Shown piece after piece: positions 20,530 through 32,689 of a stretch of DNA of 64,000 nucleotides. This DNA is from Diabrotica undecimpunctata (taxonomy: Eukaryota; Arthropoda; Insecta; Coleoptera; Chrysomelidae), in the NCBI RefSeq assembly GCF_040954645.1, contig NC_092811.1, positions 88,093,199-88,157,198 on the forward strand. Reading direction: 5' to 3'. Under the pieces are notes generated by a model that saw only the letters and a program-made list of their open reading frames with translations, was not told the origin of the DNA and did no database searches. Within the stretch, counting starts at the first letter, position 1. The number at the start of each line of letters is the position of its first letter. The translations under genes were made by a program, and so were the position numbers.

Positions 20530-21431
20530 AAAGGTTAGGAAAATGCGAAAGAAAGAGAAAAACACTAGCAGATGAAAGATTTTTATTTCTAATGAGCAAA
20601 TTGGACCCAAGAAAAACAAGCCTATTCAAAATATACTTAGAGAAAGCTTGACTACATGGAAAAGAAAATGCGAAGGCATGGGAGTACCGGTACGGAACGA
20701 ATACCTATATACGTTAAGTTTTGCAGACGATCAAGTAGTGATTGCACAAGACCAAGACGACCTCAGCTACATGATGAAGAAACTACAAGAAGAATATACC
20801 AAGGCTGGCCTAGATATTAACCTCGCGAAAACAGAGTACCTATCTACAAGTGAAGAAGACATAGAAGATCTACAGATTGATGACAACGTAACAATCAAAG
20901 GAAAGGATAAATTCAAATACCTGGGGTTCATAATCACGAAAAAGGCAACAACAGAGGAAGAAATTACACAAAGATTAGGACAAACAAGAACAGCAATCCG
21001 ACAACTTAACTCAGTATGGTGGGATAGACACCTAAATCATAAACAAGAAAAACAGCAGTAAGATAATAGCAACAGAGATGGAATGCCTGCGAAGATGCTG
21101 CAGAGTAACAAGAATGGATAGGAGAAGTAATGACGAAATAAAGCAAAGAACATCAATAGAAACAGACATACTAACATATATAGAACAAAAAAGACTAAAG
21201 TGGTATGGACATGTAAGAAGAGCTAGCGACAGCAGATGGATAAAAAGAATAACCGAATGGAGCCCCATAGGAAGGAGGAAAAGAGGACGACCCCGAAAAT
21301 CCTGGAGGAACGAAGTAGACGACGCCATGAGTAAGAGAGGACTAAACGATGGAGAATGGAACAACAGAGAGAGATGGAAACGGTTGAGCGAGGGAAGGCA
21401 GTGAATACTGTAGAATCCCTAAATATATATA
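20530..21431 (+). mobile_element. LINE 3' fragment nested in the Tc1-like element
   Basis: 5'-truncated non-LTR element. The RT palm is seen as LTTWKRKCEGMGVPV then LYTLSFADDQVVIAQDQDDL, with an intact FADD box (20648-21061 frame). It continues with INLAKTEYLST, KFKYLGFIITKKATTEEEI and, after a frameshift near 21060, MECLRRCCRVTRMDRRSND then QKRLKWYGHVRRASDSRW, GRRKRGRPRKSWRNEVDDA and ends EGRQ stop at 21404. A short 3' UTR ends in a TA-rich tail (AAATATATAT). The copy at 40680-41113 has the same C-terminus and the same TA tail. A possible degenerate target duplication (AATATATATGTAAAAA against AATATATATAAAAA) flanks it. Confidence 0.82.
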
Positions 21432-21773
21432 AAAACAAGCCAAGAGCTCCAACAAGATCTAGCAGCATCAGTTGTAGTGATTCATGACTCAACTGTTCGG
21501 AAAACAGTTTTGCAGAATGGTAGAATGGCAATGCGTCCAGAAAAAAAGCAGCATCTAACTGAACGAATGAAGCAACAAAGGCTACTGTGGGCCAAAAAAT
21601 ACTCTAATTTGACTGTAGACAACTGGAGGAAAGTCCTATTTACAGATAAAACTCACTTTATAGTTCAGGGAGAGCGGTCGAAATTCGAAAGGAAGACATA
21701 TTTTCTATTAAATGATGAAGTTTACCTTATTTATATATTTAGTTTTGTCAAAATAGATTTGTTTTCTAAATAA
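21432..21773 (+). pseudogene. Tc1-like transposase, middle part
   Basis: Continues the gene begun at 20440: KTSQELQQDLAAS, VIHDSTVRKTVLQNGRMAMR, RQRLLWAKKY-type segment (QQRLLWAKKYSNLTV), and the first catalytic Asp in WRKVLFTDKTHFIVQG. It stops soon after ERSKF, and the half carrying the second Asp and the Glu is deleted before the right terminal repeat. The last about 20 codons are unrelated AT-rich sequence. Confidence 0.85.
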
Positions 21774-21830
21774 ACTGTTTTCTTTTTCATTTAAACAGAC
21801 TATGATTCCATTAATTCGCACAGTACTGTA

Positions 21831-23215
21831 TATAGACACAGATCTATTATGAGCATAATTCTAGCAGCATTGAATAAAGTATAAAGGACCACACCAACAT
21901 CAAAATGCAGTAGAATAATTTAAAGCAAATTGGAAAGCATAACCAAACATATAATAAGTGAAGTCTAAACTGAATTTAGGCAGTGAGATCAACCGTAGAT
22001 AAAACGTTCACTGAGCTTACTAGTATTTGATATTTCATTATTTTCTAAGTAGAAAGTCTATGAGAATTCCAAAACACATCTGACATAAATGTTGACGAAA
22101 CCATTAATGCTGTTTTTGGTGGGAAAGAAACGTTGTGTATCTATTCTTTGGACTTTCTTTGGTTTTAGTAGTACAACGATAAACCTAGATTTTACTGGCA
22201 GTTATGAAGCAATGCAAAAACTGATACGGATTGTGGCGAACATGATCCAAACTGTGGCAAGAAGAAAATATTCAGTTAGTGATCTGATGTAAGCAACTAT
22301 GTCAATCAATGCGCTGAGTATTTTTTCGGTCAAAATGATCTCCACTCAACACGGTCAATTGGTAAACCCACGATGTATGTTTACTCCACGTTCATCCAAT
22401 ACGATCTGCCGGACTTTTTATATCATATCTGTATAAGTAGTAACTTTTGTACGCCTTTTCTAATAGTAATTACCAATAATATAATACCGCTTTATTGTCC
22501 TTTCCATTGCAGTTTACTATTTACTAGTATTAAATTTTTAGCACACTAAAATACTCTTCGTTTTCTGCTCCACCTATTTATCAAGCAATACTTATAATAT
22601 TAAAATACTCCGACACTGGCATCTATTAATGATGTAATTTAATGTAGTAAATCAATTATGGCTGGTAGTAAAAGTAAATGTATTAAGATAACTCTTATAA
22701 AAACGAGAGGTATAATGTACTTGACTGTCGTAGATGAAAAAAACTTGATTTAAATGTTTATTATGAACAATGATGTCATAATTCATAATATCACTGAATA
22801 CAACATATAATTAGGAGAATAAACCTAAAGTGTTCCATTTGTTGGCGAGCAATGTTATTTTTAGAACATTTGATAATAAAATATTTAAATTTAATTTTGG
22901 AAAAATACCACTAAATAAAAAACAAAATTAATTAGCATACGAGACATTTGATATTATTATAGTAATATGATTATACTAAATCCGACGCTGAAACGCATAA
23001 AGATTCACGAGAAGAAAAACAAAAAGATTCTGCTAAAAGAAATAGAAGTTAAATAAATATAATTTTTAGCAGATTAAGAACAGCCAAATATTAAAATGAC
23101 TTTATAAGGTTGTTTTATAAAAAAAATCACAAAAGATCTAAATGAATGTAGGCTCATATTTTTAGTGAATCTCATATTATATAATTTCCACTGGATTAAT
23201 CAAATTATGGGATTG
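21831..23215. other. Unassigned AT-rich region
   Basis: No feature recognised on either strand; the frame at 22089-22292 has no known motif. Confidence 0.4.
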
Positions 23216-24660
23216 CCCAATAAAGGAATTGCGGAGGTATCGAGAAAATATTGTCAAAGTCTAGATGCAGATGATCCTCAGAATGCAAATCACCACGAGT
23301 TCACTGCAGAATTCTAAAGTCAGAGGGAGAAAAACCAATCAAAAAGTTAAAAAATGGAAAATCTCCTGACGCAGACCAGATCACCGCAGAAGTTTTAAAA
23401 GAGGCTGGAGATGTTGGAGTAAATGTTATGCATATGATCTGCAAAAAGATTTGGGAAATCGGAGAGTGGCCCAACGACTGGACAACATCCACTTTCATCC
23501 CTATATTCAAAAAAGGAACTCCGCTAGATTGCAGCAACTATAGAACGGTAACACTAATATCAAATACAAGCAAGGTTCTACTTCATATAATACATGAAAG
23601 ACTAAAAGCTTTTCTATTGCCTCAGATATCAGAAGAACAAACGGGATTTGTCCCAGGAAAAGGCACAAGAGAACACATCCTTAATGTCAGACAGCTAATC
23701 GAAAAAACTCGTGAATTCAATACTCCTATGCTTATGTGCTTTGTGGATTACACAAAGGCCTTCGATAAAGTCAAATGGCAGCAACTATGGTCCATACTAG
23801 CGGAAATAGGAACACTTCACCACTTAATTCAACTAATTAGAAGTCTATATGAAAATAATAAGTGCATGCCTAAAAATAAACAACACCAATTCCGATCATT
23901 TCAGAACAGAGGCAGGTGTTAGGCAGGGATGCATAATCTCACCAACTCTGTTTATTATCTACAGCGAACACATTATGCGAAAGGTACTAGACGGATGGAA
24001 GGGTGGAATGTCAGTAGGAGGTCAAAAAAGTTATTAACTTGGGATATGAGGATGACACTTTAATAATCGCGGCAAATCAAGAAGAAATGGAAGACATAAT
24101 GAGATGTCTGGAAGAGAAAAGCAAATCATATGGATTAAAGCTAAATAGGACTAAGACAAAGATCATGATAGTAGACAGAGCTCGGAATAATCTTCAACAC
24201 AACACATTAAAGAAATTGGGGGCTTTGAAGTAGTAAATAGTTTCATATACCTGGGGTCCCTAATAACAAATGACGGAGGGTGTGACAGAGAGATACGTAG
24301 AAGGTTGACTATTGCTAGAACAGCTATGATGAAACTGGTAACGATTTGGAAAAATTCTAGCATAACAATACACACAAAATCAAGGCTGGTAATGGCACTC
24401 ATTTTTTCCATAACCACATATGCATCTGAAACGTGGACCTTAAAAAAGCGGATAAAAATAAACTAGACGCTTTTGAAATGTGGGTATACAGCCGCCATGT
24501 TAAGAATATCCTGGATTGATCATCGCACTAACGTATCGATATTAGAACAACTTAAAGTAAAGGATAGATTATTTAAACAAATACAACAGAGATATTTGCA
24601 GTAATTTGGACACATTGCTAGAAAAACAGGTACGATGGAAAAACGATGGATTCAGAATGT
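23216..24660 (+). mobile_element. LINE with recognisable reverse transcriptase
   Basis: One of the longer LINE relics. Segments in order: HHEFTAEF and SEGEKPIKKLKNGKSPDADQ (23290-23375), VNVMHMICKKIWEIGEWPND (23425-23480), TFIPIFKKGTPLDCSNYRTV (RT motif 1, 23490-23550), SEEQTGFVPGKGTREHILNV (motif 2, 23627-23690), LMCFVDYTKAFDKVKW (motif A with catalytic Asp, 23730-23780), RQGCIISPTLF (motif B, 23921-23955), LGYEDDTLIIAANQEE (motif C, 24036-24080), LKLNRTKTKIM, a YLGSLITNDGG block, ISWIDHRTNVSILEQL and QQRYLQ-FGHIARKTGTMEKR at the C-terminus. Motif C reads YEDD instead of YADD. Frameshifts near 23890, 24230 and 24450. It ends abruptly, without an evident 3' tail. Confidence 0.9.
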
Positions 24661-25220
24661 ATTTTTTACTAACAGAATTTTAGTTGACCGCTGCGGTTCT
24701 TTTACTCATCATCATCCTCTTTACTTGTATCTCTATATGAATTATGCCTTAATTACATTTCTCCATAAGTTTTTCGCTTAGATCAAACTATATTAATTTA
24801 ACCAAAAAAACCGAACGTTTCTAAAAACCTTTGTTAACTGTCTTATCGATATATAAATTCACTTCCCAGGCATGTCACATCTAACTAAAAAAAATGTTTA
24901 TTGAAAAAATTCCTTTATAAAAGGTATATTAATATAAAAAGTCTACGGGCTACATTGCAGAACGATTTTGGAAAAACTATTCCATCATCATAGCACTAAT
25001 AAACAAAAAAACAATTTTATTTTCTGTTTATTTGTTAGAAAAAACATACTTTTAGCAATTTTATTTTATATACCTCACTTAAATGACAACGCAAGACATT
25101 TAATGTACATTCTATAGTAGAAGGCGATAAAATAGTACTATCAATATTTTTGAGATGCGTTGATATGAGATTTTCGAATATCATTTAATTATTTTATTTA
25201 ATTTATGACCTATCTTTGTG
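24661..25220. other. Unassigned spacer
   Basis: AT-rich; nothing recognised. Confidence 0.4.
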
Positions 25221-25225
25221 TTACA

Positions 25226-25372
25226 TCATCATCATCATTTTGGCTTTACAACCCTGTGTGGGTCCTAGCCTCCCCAAGAATTTTTCTCCAGTCGTCCCTA
25301 TCCATCGCCTTCCTCCGCCAAGCACGTATTTCCATATTTCTCATGTCTTCATCTTTTGTGTTACATCTTTTA
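25226..25372 (-). mobile_element. LINE 3' end with (ATG)n tail
   Basis: Minus strand: DMRNMEIRAWRRKAMDRDDW-type ending overlapping EKNSWGG and stop, then a (GAT)n tail (top-strand CATCATCATCATCAT at 25226-25240). Short ATG or GAT-repeat tails are usual for RTE-type LINEs, and the RTE-like element at 40.2-42.1 kb ends the same way. Only the last about 40 codons are present. Confidence 0.55.
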
Positions 25373-28032
25373 TATTAATTACAGAAATCCACTGGATCTG
25401 TTAACTTTTGTTAATCAGTTTATAGTTTCTGCACAATTTTAGACAGTACCTGTTTATGTAAAACGTATTGAGGTCGCTGGTTTAATAATTTGAATAATAA
25501 CGAAAAAATGCAATATATGATTGTAAATAAAATTAGCAATTGATTGAACATAAGAAAAAATACCTGCGTTAAATCATAAATGTTACCTATTATGTAAATT
25601 TGTGAGAAAATTCATGCTTTTTAAATATAAAAAAATAATATTCTTAGAGACAATGGTTAAAAAGTTATTCTAATTATTTATAAGCAAAAATCGATAGGTT
25701 TTTGCAAAATTATTTTGCACTATTTAAAATTAATTTTTTTAATGTAAATAATAGAACAAGTCTTCTTCTTCCAGAAACTACCCTTACAATTACTAAAACT
25801 ATATAATTTTCTGACTTATATTGTTTGAAATTTTGACCATATTTTAAGTACTACAACACACAACACCCTATGAAATATAAATGTTATAAGTTTATTTTCA
25901 AAAAAGCTATTAAAATTTATAAAAGACGAAATTTTTGACTTATTTTGCAACTTTCTAAGCAACAAATAAGGATATAAACATTCTAGAAAACGCCATTTTG
26001 AAGGTTTTTATACGACTTATAAGTTTCTTCTTTTCTAAATTTTTTTTAATACTTTACTTTTTGCTGATAGACGAAAAAAGCAAAAATTTTCCGTTTTTTG
26101 ACCTTAATTTGTTAAGTCAAAAAAAATCGATTGCAGGAAACATATAGGTTTTTGTTGCAAAGGTCCATACTACTCAAAACAACTGTCGTTTATCTAGCCG
26201 GACGAGTGTCATGAAAAAATGCTTATTTTCCTGGGCTATTCATCTGGTCTCCCTCCTCGTTGAAGGGATCACTGTTGATATATGTCATTTCATATTGAGA
26301 TCTTATTTATCTAATAATAAACTTACACTATTGCTTTTTTAAAACAAAAGTTATTTGAGTTTAAATGAAGTATTAAAATGAAAGCATAAGATATTTTTGG
26401 AAACAATAAACCCAAATCTCAATTTTCCACTTAGATCTATTACACAAGACTATCATAAAATTATACGGCACATAGAAACAAAAATGTCATATTACGTCTC
26501 CCATTTCAGCAAATAATTTGCAACTTCCTCAATTTCTATAGAATTTTTATTGCAGAAAATTGGGCGTAGAGCTTACGGCCCACATTTTTGGTATTAAAAG
26601 AGATCATCTTTATTAAAGAGATCATCTTTATTTATATAAGTAAAATTTTGCAAATTTGGGAATTATTGTAAACAACTTAATAAAGGAGGTATATATGCAC
26701 GTAAATAATTAAATGCAATACCTATGATATAATACATACTCACGGCAAACATATGGAAGCAAACTTTTTTTTAAATTTTATATTTGGCTTCTTGCTACTT
26801 GCAATTAGTTCATGGTTGATCTTCTTTTGCGATTTTTTTGTGGTTTCAAACTATATAATTTACTTCTCGATCTTTCTGTTAGATCGAAAGTATTATTCTT
26901 GTATACTTTATCGAACCTAACCTTTGCTTTTCATGAACATTATCAGCTACTTTGGAAGATATCTTTATGAATTCTAATACCTAAGTGATATTTATCTTTG
27001 TACTTTCTTTATTTAAAAGTCTAATTCCACAAATTTTATAATTTCAAAGTTTCAAACCTATTCTATTCGCTTCATTTTTCGTTGGAGATTAAAATTTTTT
27101 CATTTGTGACGAAATTATTACTTTCACCAATAAATATTATTACATATTTATTAAAAAGTCTTAAAGAACTACAATATATGGTTTTAGTACTTTTCCCGAA
27201 CAAATATAATATCAATCTTTGACGTAAATTACCCAAACATCCAATACATGTTTTTGAGAATTCAAACCTGGCGTCAACAATGACAGTCAATCGATGTAGT
27301 TTATAAAGTAAGCACTGTAATTCAACATAATTATAATAAACGAATTACTGCACACAAAAACAGCATAAGAAACAATAAACCAAATACTACAGCCCTAGCC
27401 AAGCATTCTTTGGAAAATAACCATTCTTTTGATTTTGAAAATGTACAGATTTTGTAACAAAAGCCAAACTATAATAAAATATGTATATTGAAATTGGTAC
27501 GTGTTTAAAAACAATAAACCTGTAATAATCACAAAACTGACATCAAAGTATGATATAAACTTTCCAATATACAATATATTACAATGTAAATGATTATAAA
27601 ACCTAGCCTAATACAATGGCATTCTCTGTTCCTTTTTGTAAAGAGAACTAGATGGCACCTGATGCTTTTATACAATATGTAAAAATGCCCGTCATATAAA
27701 ATACTTTGCAAATTTCTACTTTAAAACACAAGTATAAAATAATGTGCATATACTAACAGAAATATTCACATCTTGTCTACCTGTCACTGTATTTACGTAT
27801 GTGAAACTTTTGACATCAGTTACGACTTGCTTGTATATATTCGTACATTATTCGTACATTATTTTACTTATTTTGTTTATAGTTGGAAGTTGCAAATTAC
27901 TTTTACATAACTGACGTTACTAGATATTTTATAAAATATGAAAGCATCAGGCAAATTAGAATAAATACTTTTATTCTATTTTGCATAGGTAAGCTGGTGA
28001 TGTATTGTCGGAATAAAGGTATATCTATGTAC
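25373..28032. other. Long AT-rich stretch, nothing coding
   Basis: No gene seen. Between about 25640 and 26170 the text (aggtttttgcaaaattattt, ttttgacctt) resembles in style the interior of the foldback family at 30.4 and 61.3 kb, and may be a distant fragment of it. A tandem pair of about 18 bp (AAAGAGATCATCTTTATT) lies at 26598-26634, and ATTCGTACATT is repeated at 27838-27860. Confidence 0.4.
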
Positions 28033-28160
28033 ATCATCAGTTCGTCTACAAAATTATTTAAATAAACAAACATCCATAGATACAAAAACATCTGCACAGG
28101 TTTACCTTACAAAAGATATGCAGCAATATTATGATGAAAGAGGAGAAAATAGCTTAATTT
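28033..28160 (+). repeat. Inverted repeat, left arm
   Basis: About 125 bp that recurs inverted at 28983-29107 with roughly 85% identity. Shared blocks are ATCATCAGTTC, AAAATTATTTAAATAAACAA, CCATAGATACAAAAA, and GGTTTACCTTACAAAAGATA followed by TGCAGCAATATTATGATG. The arms flank a LINE fragment. Confidence 0.85.
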
Positions 28161-28239
28161 ATGAATAGAGATTAAAAAAGTACAACACGTTCAGTTTGAG
28201 TTATCAAAAAAAACCAAGCTACGTCAGTTTAAAGAATAA

Positions 28240-28800
28240 AACAAACAAAATAATCCGATATGGATGACCAAACAAACTTCCAAAGGAAACTGCTGATATG
28301 GCTGCAAAAGAAGCAATTACAACCAAATCAGACATTAAATCTGTTCAACCAATCAAAACTAAACCAAATCAAAAAGTCCTGCCAAAACCAATGGAAAAAC
28401 TCAACCTCGAAATTACACAAAATACATTCTACCATATAAACCTTCCAGCTATCTAACTTAAGTAGAAGAGACAAATTAATCGTTCACAGGCTAAGAATTG
28501 GTCACACACGGTGATATATGGACACCACCTGATGGCTTCGGAAGAATCACCTGTTTGGTAAAAGTGTAGTGATTCATTAACCATTCAACATACTCTTAAA
28601 CAGTATGTCAAATACGAGTAAGAACAGACAAAAAAACTTTATACAAGGTCTTACAAATGTGATCCCCAGCCAATTAAAACTTGTTCAGAATGTACTAGAT
28701 TTCCTTCGAGAAAAGAACTTGTATTACAAAATTTAGAGTTTTCTTTTTTATTACTTTTTCTTTTACGTATTTTCTTTATTGTAAATTATACCTAATGTAA
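28240..28800 (+). mobile_element. LINE C-terminal region (RNase H end / zinc-knuckle-like)
   Basis: Interrupted translation: ETADMAAKEAITTKSDI (28290-28340), in the style of the end of a LINE-encoded RNase H domain (xADxxAKxA); then LSRRDKLIVHRLRIGHT (28458-28505) and EESPVW-KCSDSLTIQHTLK (28540-28600). This is the RLRIGHTxx...CxxC...T..HxLxxC module found at the C-terminus of Jockey/I-type LINEs and related elements. Two of the zinc ligands are damaged. It ends with CxxxxSRKELVLQNL (about 28700-28740). No RT domain here. Confidence 0.65.
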
Positions 28801-28982
28801 TGTAAAATGTATAGTAACAAAATTGAGTTGGCAAAGAGTGACATTTCATAAAGCTCGATCTAACAGAGCGGTCATTTCAAATCAGTTGGATATCAGGGTA
28901 CATACACTAAAGATATTTTTTAACATGTATGTATATTCTTTGAACTCTTTTTTATCTTTTACAAATATATAATACATAAATT

Positions 28983-29107
28983 CAGCTATTTCTTCACTTC
29001 CATCATAATATTGCTGCATATCTTTTGTAAGGTAAACCACGTGTAAATTTTTTGTATCTATGGGTGTTTGTTTATTTAAATAATTTTGGAGATGAACTGA
29101 TGATGAC
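28983..29107 (-). repeat. Inverted repeat, right arm
   Basis: Inverted partner of 28033-28160, about 825 bp away; see there. Confidence 0.85.
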
Positions 29108-29165
29108 TATAAATTTAATACACGAAATTTCTTCAATAAAAGGATGAAGTACTCCTTTTCTCGAT

Positions 29166-29282
<117 letters not shown>

Positions 29283-29324
29283 ATTACGGTTAATGAACAA
29301 AATTGTCATTAACCGTTCGTGATT

Positions 29325-30123
29325 AAGGTGTTAAGAAACTGGTGATGTTGCTGAACGTCATACAGGTCGTATAAGGATAACCAACCGGATTGAAGACCGT
29401 TTTATTAGGTTGCAGGCTTTTCGATATCGCACTGCAACTGCATCATAATTACCAGTGAGGCTGCAAAAGACCCATCAGGTGTTTATAAGTGGCTAAACCA
29501 ATAGAAAGAGTCTGCATAAAGTAATGTTAAATGCTCGAGGACCTGTGACAGTGCCTGTGTTACCCAGAGAAAATCGCGCTCATCGATTTCAGTGGGCACA
29601 GGAATACGCAAATTGGGTTAGATGTGAGTGGGCCGGTACTTTGTTCAGAGATGAGTCCTAATTTTAATTTGTACCAGATACAAGACGGACAAGAATTTGA
29701 AGACGATCTCGGAATACTGAACAACAACAACACCGTGTAGGAGGTTTATAGACAGCAAGGCGGCAGTATAATGGTATGGGGTGGCATCAAACTACCGCGA
29801 TATTATTCTTAAACATACTGTTGTACCCTTTGCAGAACAAGCTAGTCCTCAATTTTAATTATTGCACAACAATGCGTATCGCCATACTGCAAACATTCCT
29901 TGAAGATAATGAAATTGAGGTTTTACCATGCCCTGCACAATCGTCAGATTTAAACTCAATTGAGCACGTATGGGATATATATGAAAGACGCATTTTACAA
30001 CAAAATATTGCGTTCAATACAAGACAGCAAATGTTTGAGGACCTTTCAATGGAGTGGAACAGATTACCGCAGCAAGTCATTGACCATCTGATTATGAGTT
30101 TGCCTTACAGATGTAGAACATGA
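29325..30123 (+). pseudogene. Tc1-like transposase, 5'-truncated and frameshifted
   Basis: Second Tc1-like family in the window, close to the common insect type. It begins within the HTH linker at ETGDVAERHTGRIRIT and RIEDRFIRLQAFRYRTATAS (29338-29445), then RENRAHRFQWAQEYANWV (29570-29620) and the first catalytic Asp in TLFRDES (29640-29658). Next come PDTRRTRI, a GGS(I)MVWGG remnant, HNNAYRHTA (about 29862-29890), then EDNEIEVLPCPAQSSDLNSI and EHVWDIYERRIL with the catalytic Glu, ending PYRCRT stop at 30123. Several frameshifts. The second Asp is Asn (HNNA instead of HDNA). The N-terminal HTH is missing; the break lies near the TA microsatellite. Confidence 0.87.
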
Positions 30124-30421
30124 ACGAACAACCGTGGAGATATACGTTAATAACTTTTTATTAAAAATATTTAAAATAAATTATTTGAAATCTTTCTGTA
30201 ATATCGCATTTTGTTTTTGTCTTCTAAATTATTTTGATTTGTGTATATTGAAATTGCACATGTATCTGTCACACCTGGTACGATGGAATGGCCAAGTATA
30301 TTTGTAAAAGAACAACAAAAAATAACTTAAATATCAAATACCGGTTCTGTCATATACCATATATCTAAAAGTGAATATCTAACGATTTGGCAATCATTGG
30401 ATAAGAAAGAATTTTACATTT

Positions 30422-31742
30422 ATAGACTAGGCGGGATCTGTAGAAATTCAGATCATAATGGACCTTTTCCATAGGAAGCTATTTTTTGCTGGAATCCCTT
30501 CAGGATGTGCCCAATATCGATAATCACGATATGCGCCAGTCGCAAACCATGTGCTAAATTTTTTATTTAGAAATTTAGAAAATTTCTCATTTTTTTGCTC
30601 CTATTTTCGTTTATAATTCGAAAAATATTGATCCTAGAGGAAAAATTATAAGAAGTTAAAAGCTTCGTTATTCAATTTTACACAATATTTCGTTAGCTAG
30701 AAATTGAAAATTGAATGTATATTGTTGAAAAAATAGCAATAATTGGAAAAAAAGTACAAAAAAATGAAGTTAATCCTTTAAATGTTTTTGACTTTCTAAA
30801 CTTGACTTACAAGCTCCATATTCCGTCATGAAAAACTTTTTAATATGTTTAAAACGTGTGCTAAATTTTGTTAAGATCGGTCGGATAGGTTTTGCATAAT
30901 AATTTTGCAATCCAGCCTACTGGAAAAAATCAAATTTATAGTAGGCCCTAAAGGCTCTCAGATAGTTGCACATTTTTTTACATATAAAGAAAGGCTCAAA
31001 CTTTCAAACGCTTTTTATAAAATTCAAATCGGTTCACTAGGAGAGCCTAGAAATTTTTTTAAAGTTTTAAACATTTTTTAGGCTTATAAACAAATTGAAT
31101 AACTTTACGAGCTTTAAACATATCAATTCCAAAATTTATACACTTAAAGAACATTAAAAGACGCTTCTTTAAAAAAAAGATACATTCGGCTTACTGGTTG
31201 CCGAGATATTGAAGGTCAAAGTTGGCATACATTTGCCGTGTAACCATAAGTGATAGAGGGCTCGTTTTTAAACAAATACCCTCGTCTTGCCAAGTACTTT
31301 TTATATGAAAAGTTTTACGTAAAGCGCTTCATGGCAACATTCATAAAAAAGACAAATAAAAAATCGTTTTCGCGTAAAATGTCGCTCGGAATGCATGAGA
31401 GGTGGTGGTGGGGGACATTCACTCGCTATTTTTTTTAACAATAAACATTAAATTTTCAATTTCTAGCTAACGAAATATTGTGTAAAATTGAATAACGAAA
31501 CTTTTAACTTGTTATAATTTTTTCTCTAGGATCAATATTTTCCGAATTATAAACGAAAATAGGAGCAAAAAAATGAGAAATTTTCAATTGTTTTCAGATT
31601 TTGTTAAATAAAAAATTTAGTACAGGGTTTGCAACTGGCCCATATCGTGATTATCGATATTGGGCACATCCTGAAGGGATTCCACCAAAAAAATAGCTTT
31701 CTATGGAAAATGTCCAATCCAAAACAGATCCCGCCTAGACTA
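30422..31742. mobile_element. Foldback element, family A, copy 1
   Basis: A 1.32-kb non-coding element with long terminal inverted repeats of about 310 bp (30422-30735 and 31435-31742) at roughly 90% identity. The ends read CTAGGCGGGATCTG on both sides, with subterminal GGAATCCCTTCAGGATGTGC and CAATATCGATAATCACGATA. The centre has no long frame apart from a 62-codon one at 31250-31438 with no motif. A diverged second copy lies at 61286-62433 with the same order of blocks, including the centre (TTGGTTGCCGAGATAT, then AAACAAATAC). I do not recognise the superfamily. No transposase is carried, so it must be mobilised in trans. Confidence 0.88.
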
Positions 31743-32689
31743 TTATACAAAGATTCGATTGCAAAATTTAGCCAAGCCCGTTTGAGCTTATTACCTGTTT
31801 CTATATTTATCTTTCTTAACTTTTTTCAAGTTCATTCAAATGGATGATTTTATGTAGAGATTACCTAATTATCACTTAAATAATTCTCTCACTATTGTGT
31901 TAAGTTTTAAATCGTAAACAAAAGTAATGCTTATTGAAGAACATAAACATTGTTATGAAAATAAAATATAAAAATATGATTTAAAATATTTTATAAAATT
32001 TGCAAAATTTTGATTGGTTCGACATCATCTTGTATTTAGCTGTAATTTTCATATCTACTAAGAAATGGTCTTGGTACTTTATTTAACATTTCCTCAATGC
32101 TTTGAACAACTGAAAGCTATATTATTATAGTAGATTTGTTTGAATTAAGGCAGTTTTTATAAATAACCAGAAAAATATGCAGAATGGCTTCAATATTTTC
32201 AGATGTACGTTTAAGTAAACGGCAGTCAACTTCGAGTTTTGTGACCGATATTATCGTTTTTTCTCAATATCCTATGCAATTGCTCTTTATATCAAATTAG
32301 GTTAAGATACTTACGTTCATTTAGAAATAGAAGTTCTAATCCCTTAAAAAAATATGACAGATACTAGATAAAAATTTGTTGTGTCGACAACTAAAAAATT
32401 GTTATTTGAAATTTCATTTGTTTGAAATTGTTTTTTTTATTTAGTGTTGTTAGGTTAGGTTAGCTTAGGTAAATGAACTTTGTAAACATCCAGAAACTAT
32501 ATTTAATGTTGATATGAGATTAGTTTTTGCGGAATGCTTGAGAGTGAGTCACAATTGTAATTTAAAATTGTTTAGTTGACCTTTCGGAGTTCAGACCTGA
32601 AGCTGTTTTTAACAACAATTTTTAAAAATTAAATAAATTATTTTTTTTTGGTTATGTTAAAAATAGAGTAAATTAATTCTTCTCCTAAC
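31743..32689. other. Unassigned AT-rich region
   Basis: No gene. Contains a short telomere-like run at 32450-32469 (listed separately). Confidence 0.4.
32450..32469 (+). repeat. Short TTAGG-type run
   Basis: TTAGGTTAGGTTAGCTTAGG: four units of the insect telomere word TTAGG, one with a single change. It is too short to claim telomeric origin, and such words also occur by chance in AT-rich insect DNA. Confidence 0.6.

Larger units (their letters stand above)
20215..21830 (+). mobile_element. Tc1/mariner-like element with both terminal inverted repeats
   Basis: Terminal inverted repeats match at 25 of 26 positions: TACAGTATTGTGCGAATTAA plus TGGAAT at 20215-20240, and the complement at 21805-21830. 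The TA at each end fits the TA target of this superfamily. Inside are the two ends of a transposase gene (20440-20529 and 21432-21773), separated by a LINE insertion (about 20530-21431). The element without the LINE is about 715 bp, so it had already lost the second half of its transposase. Confidence 0.85.
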
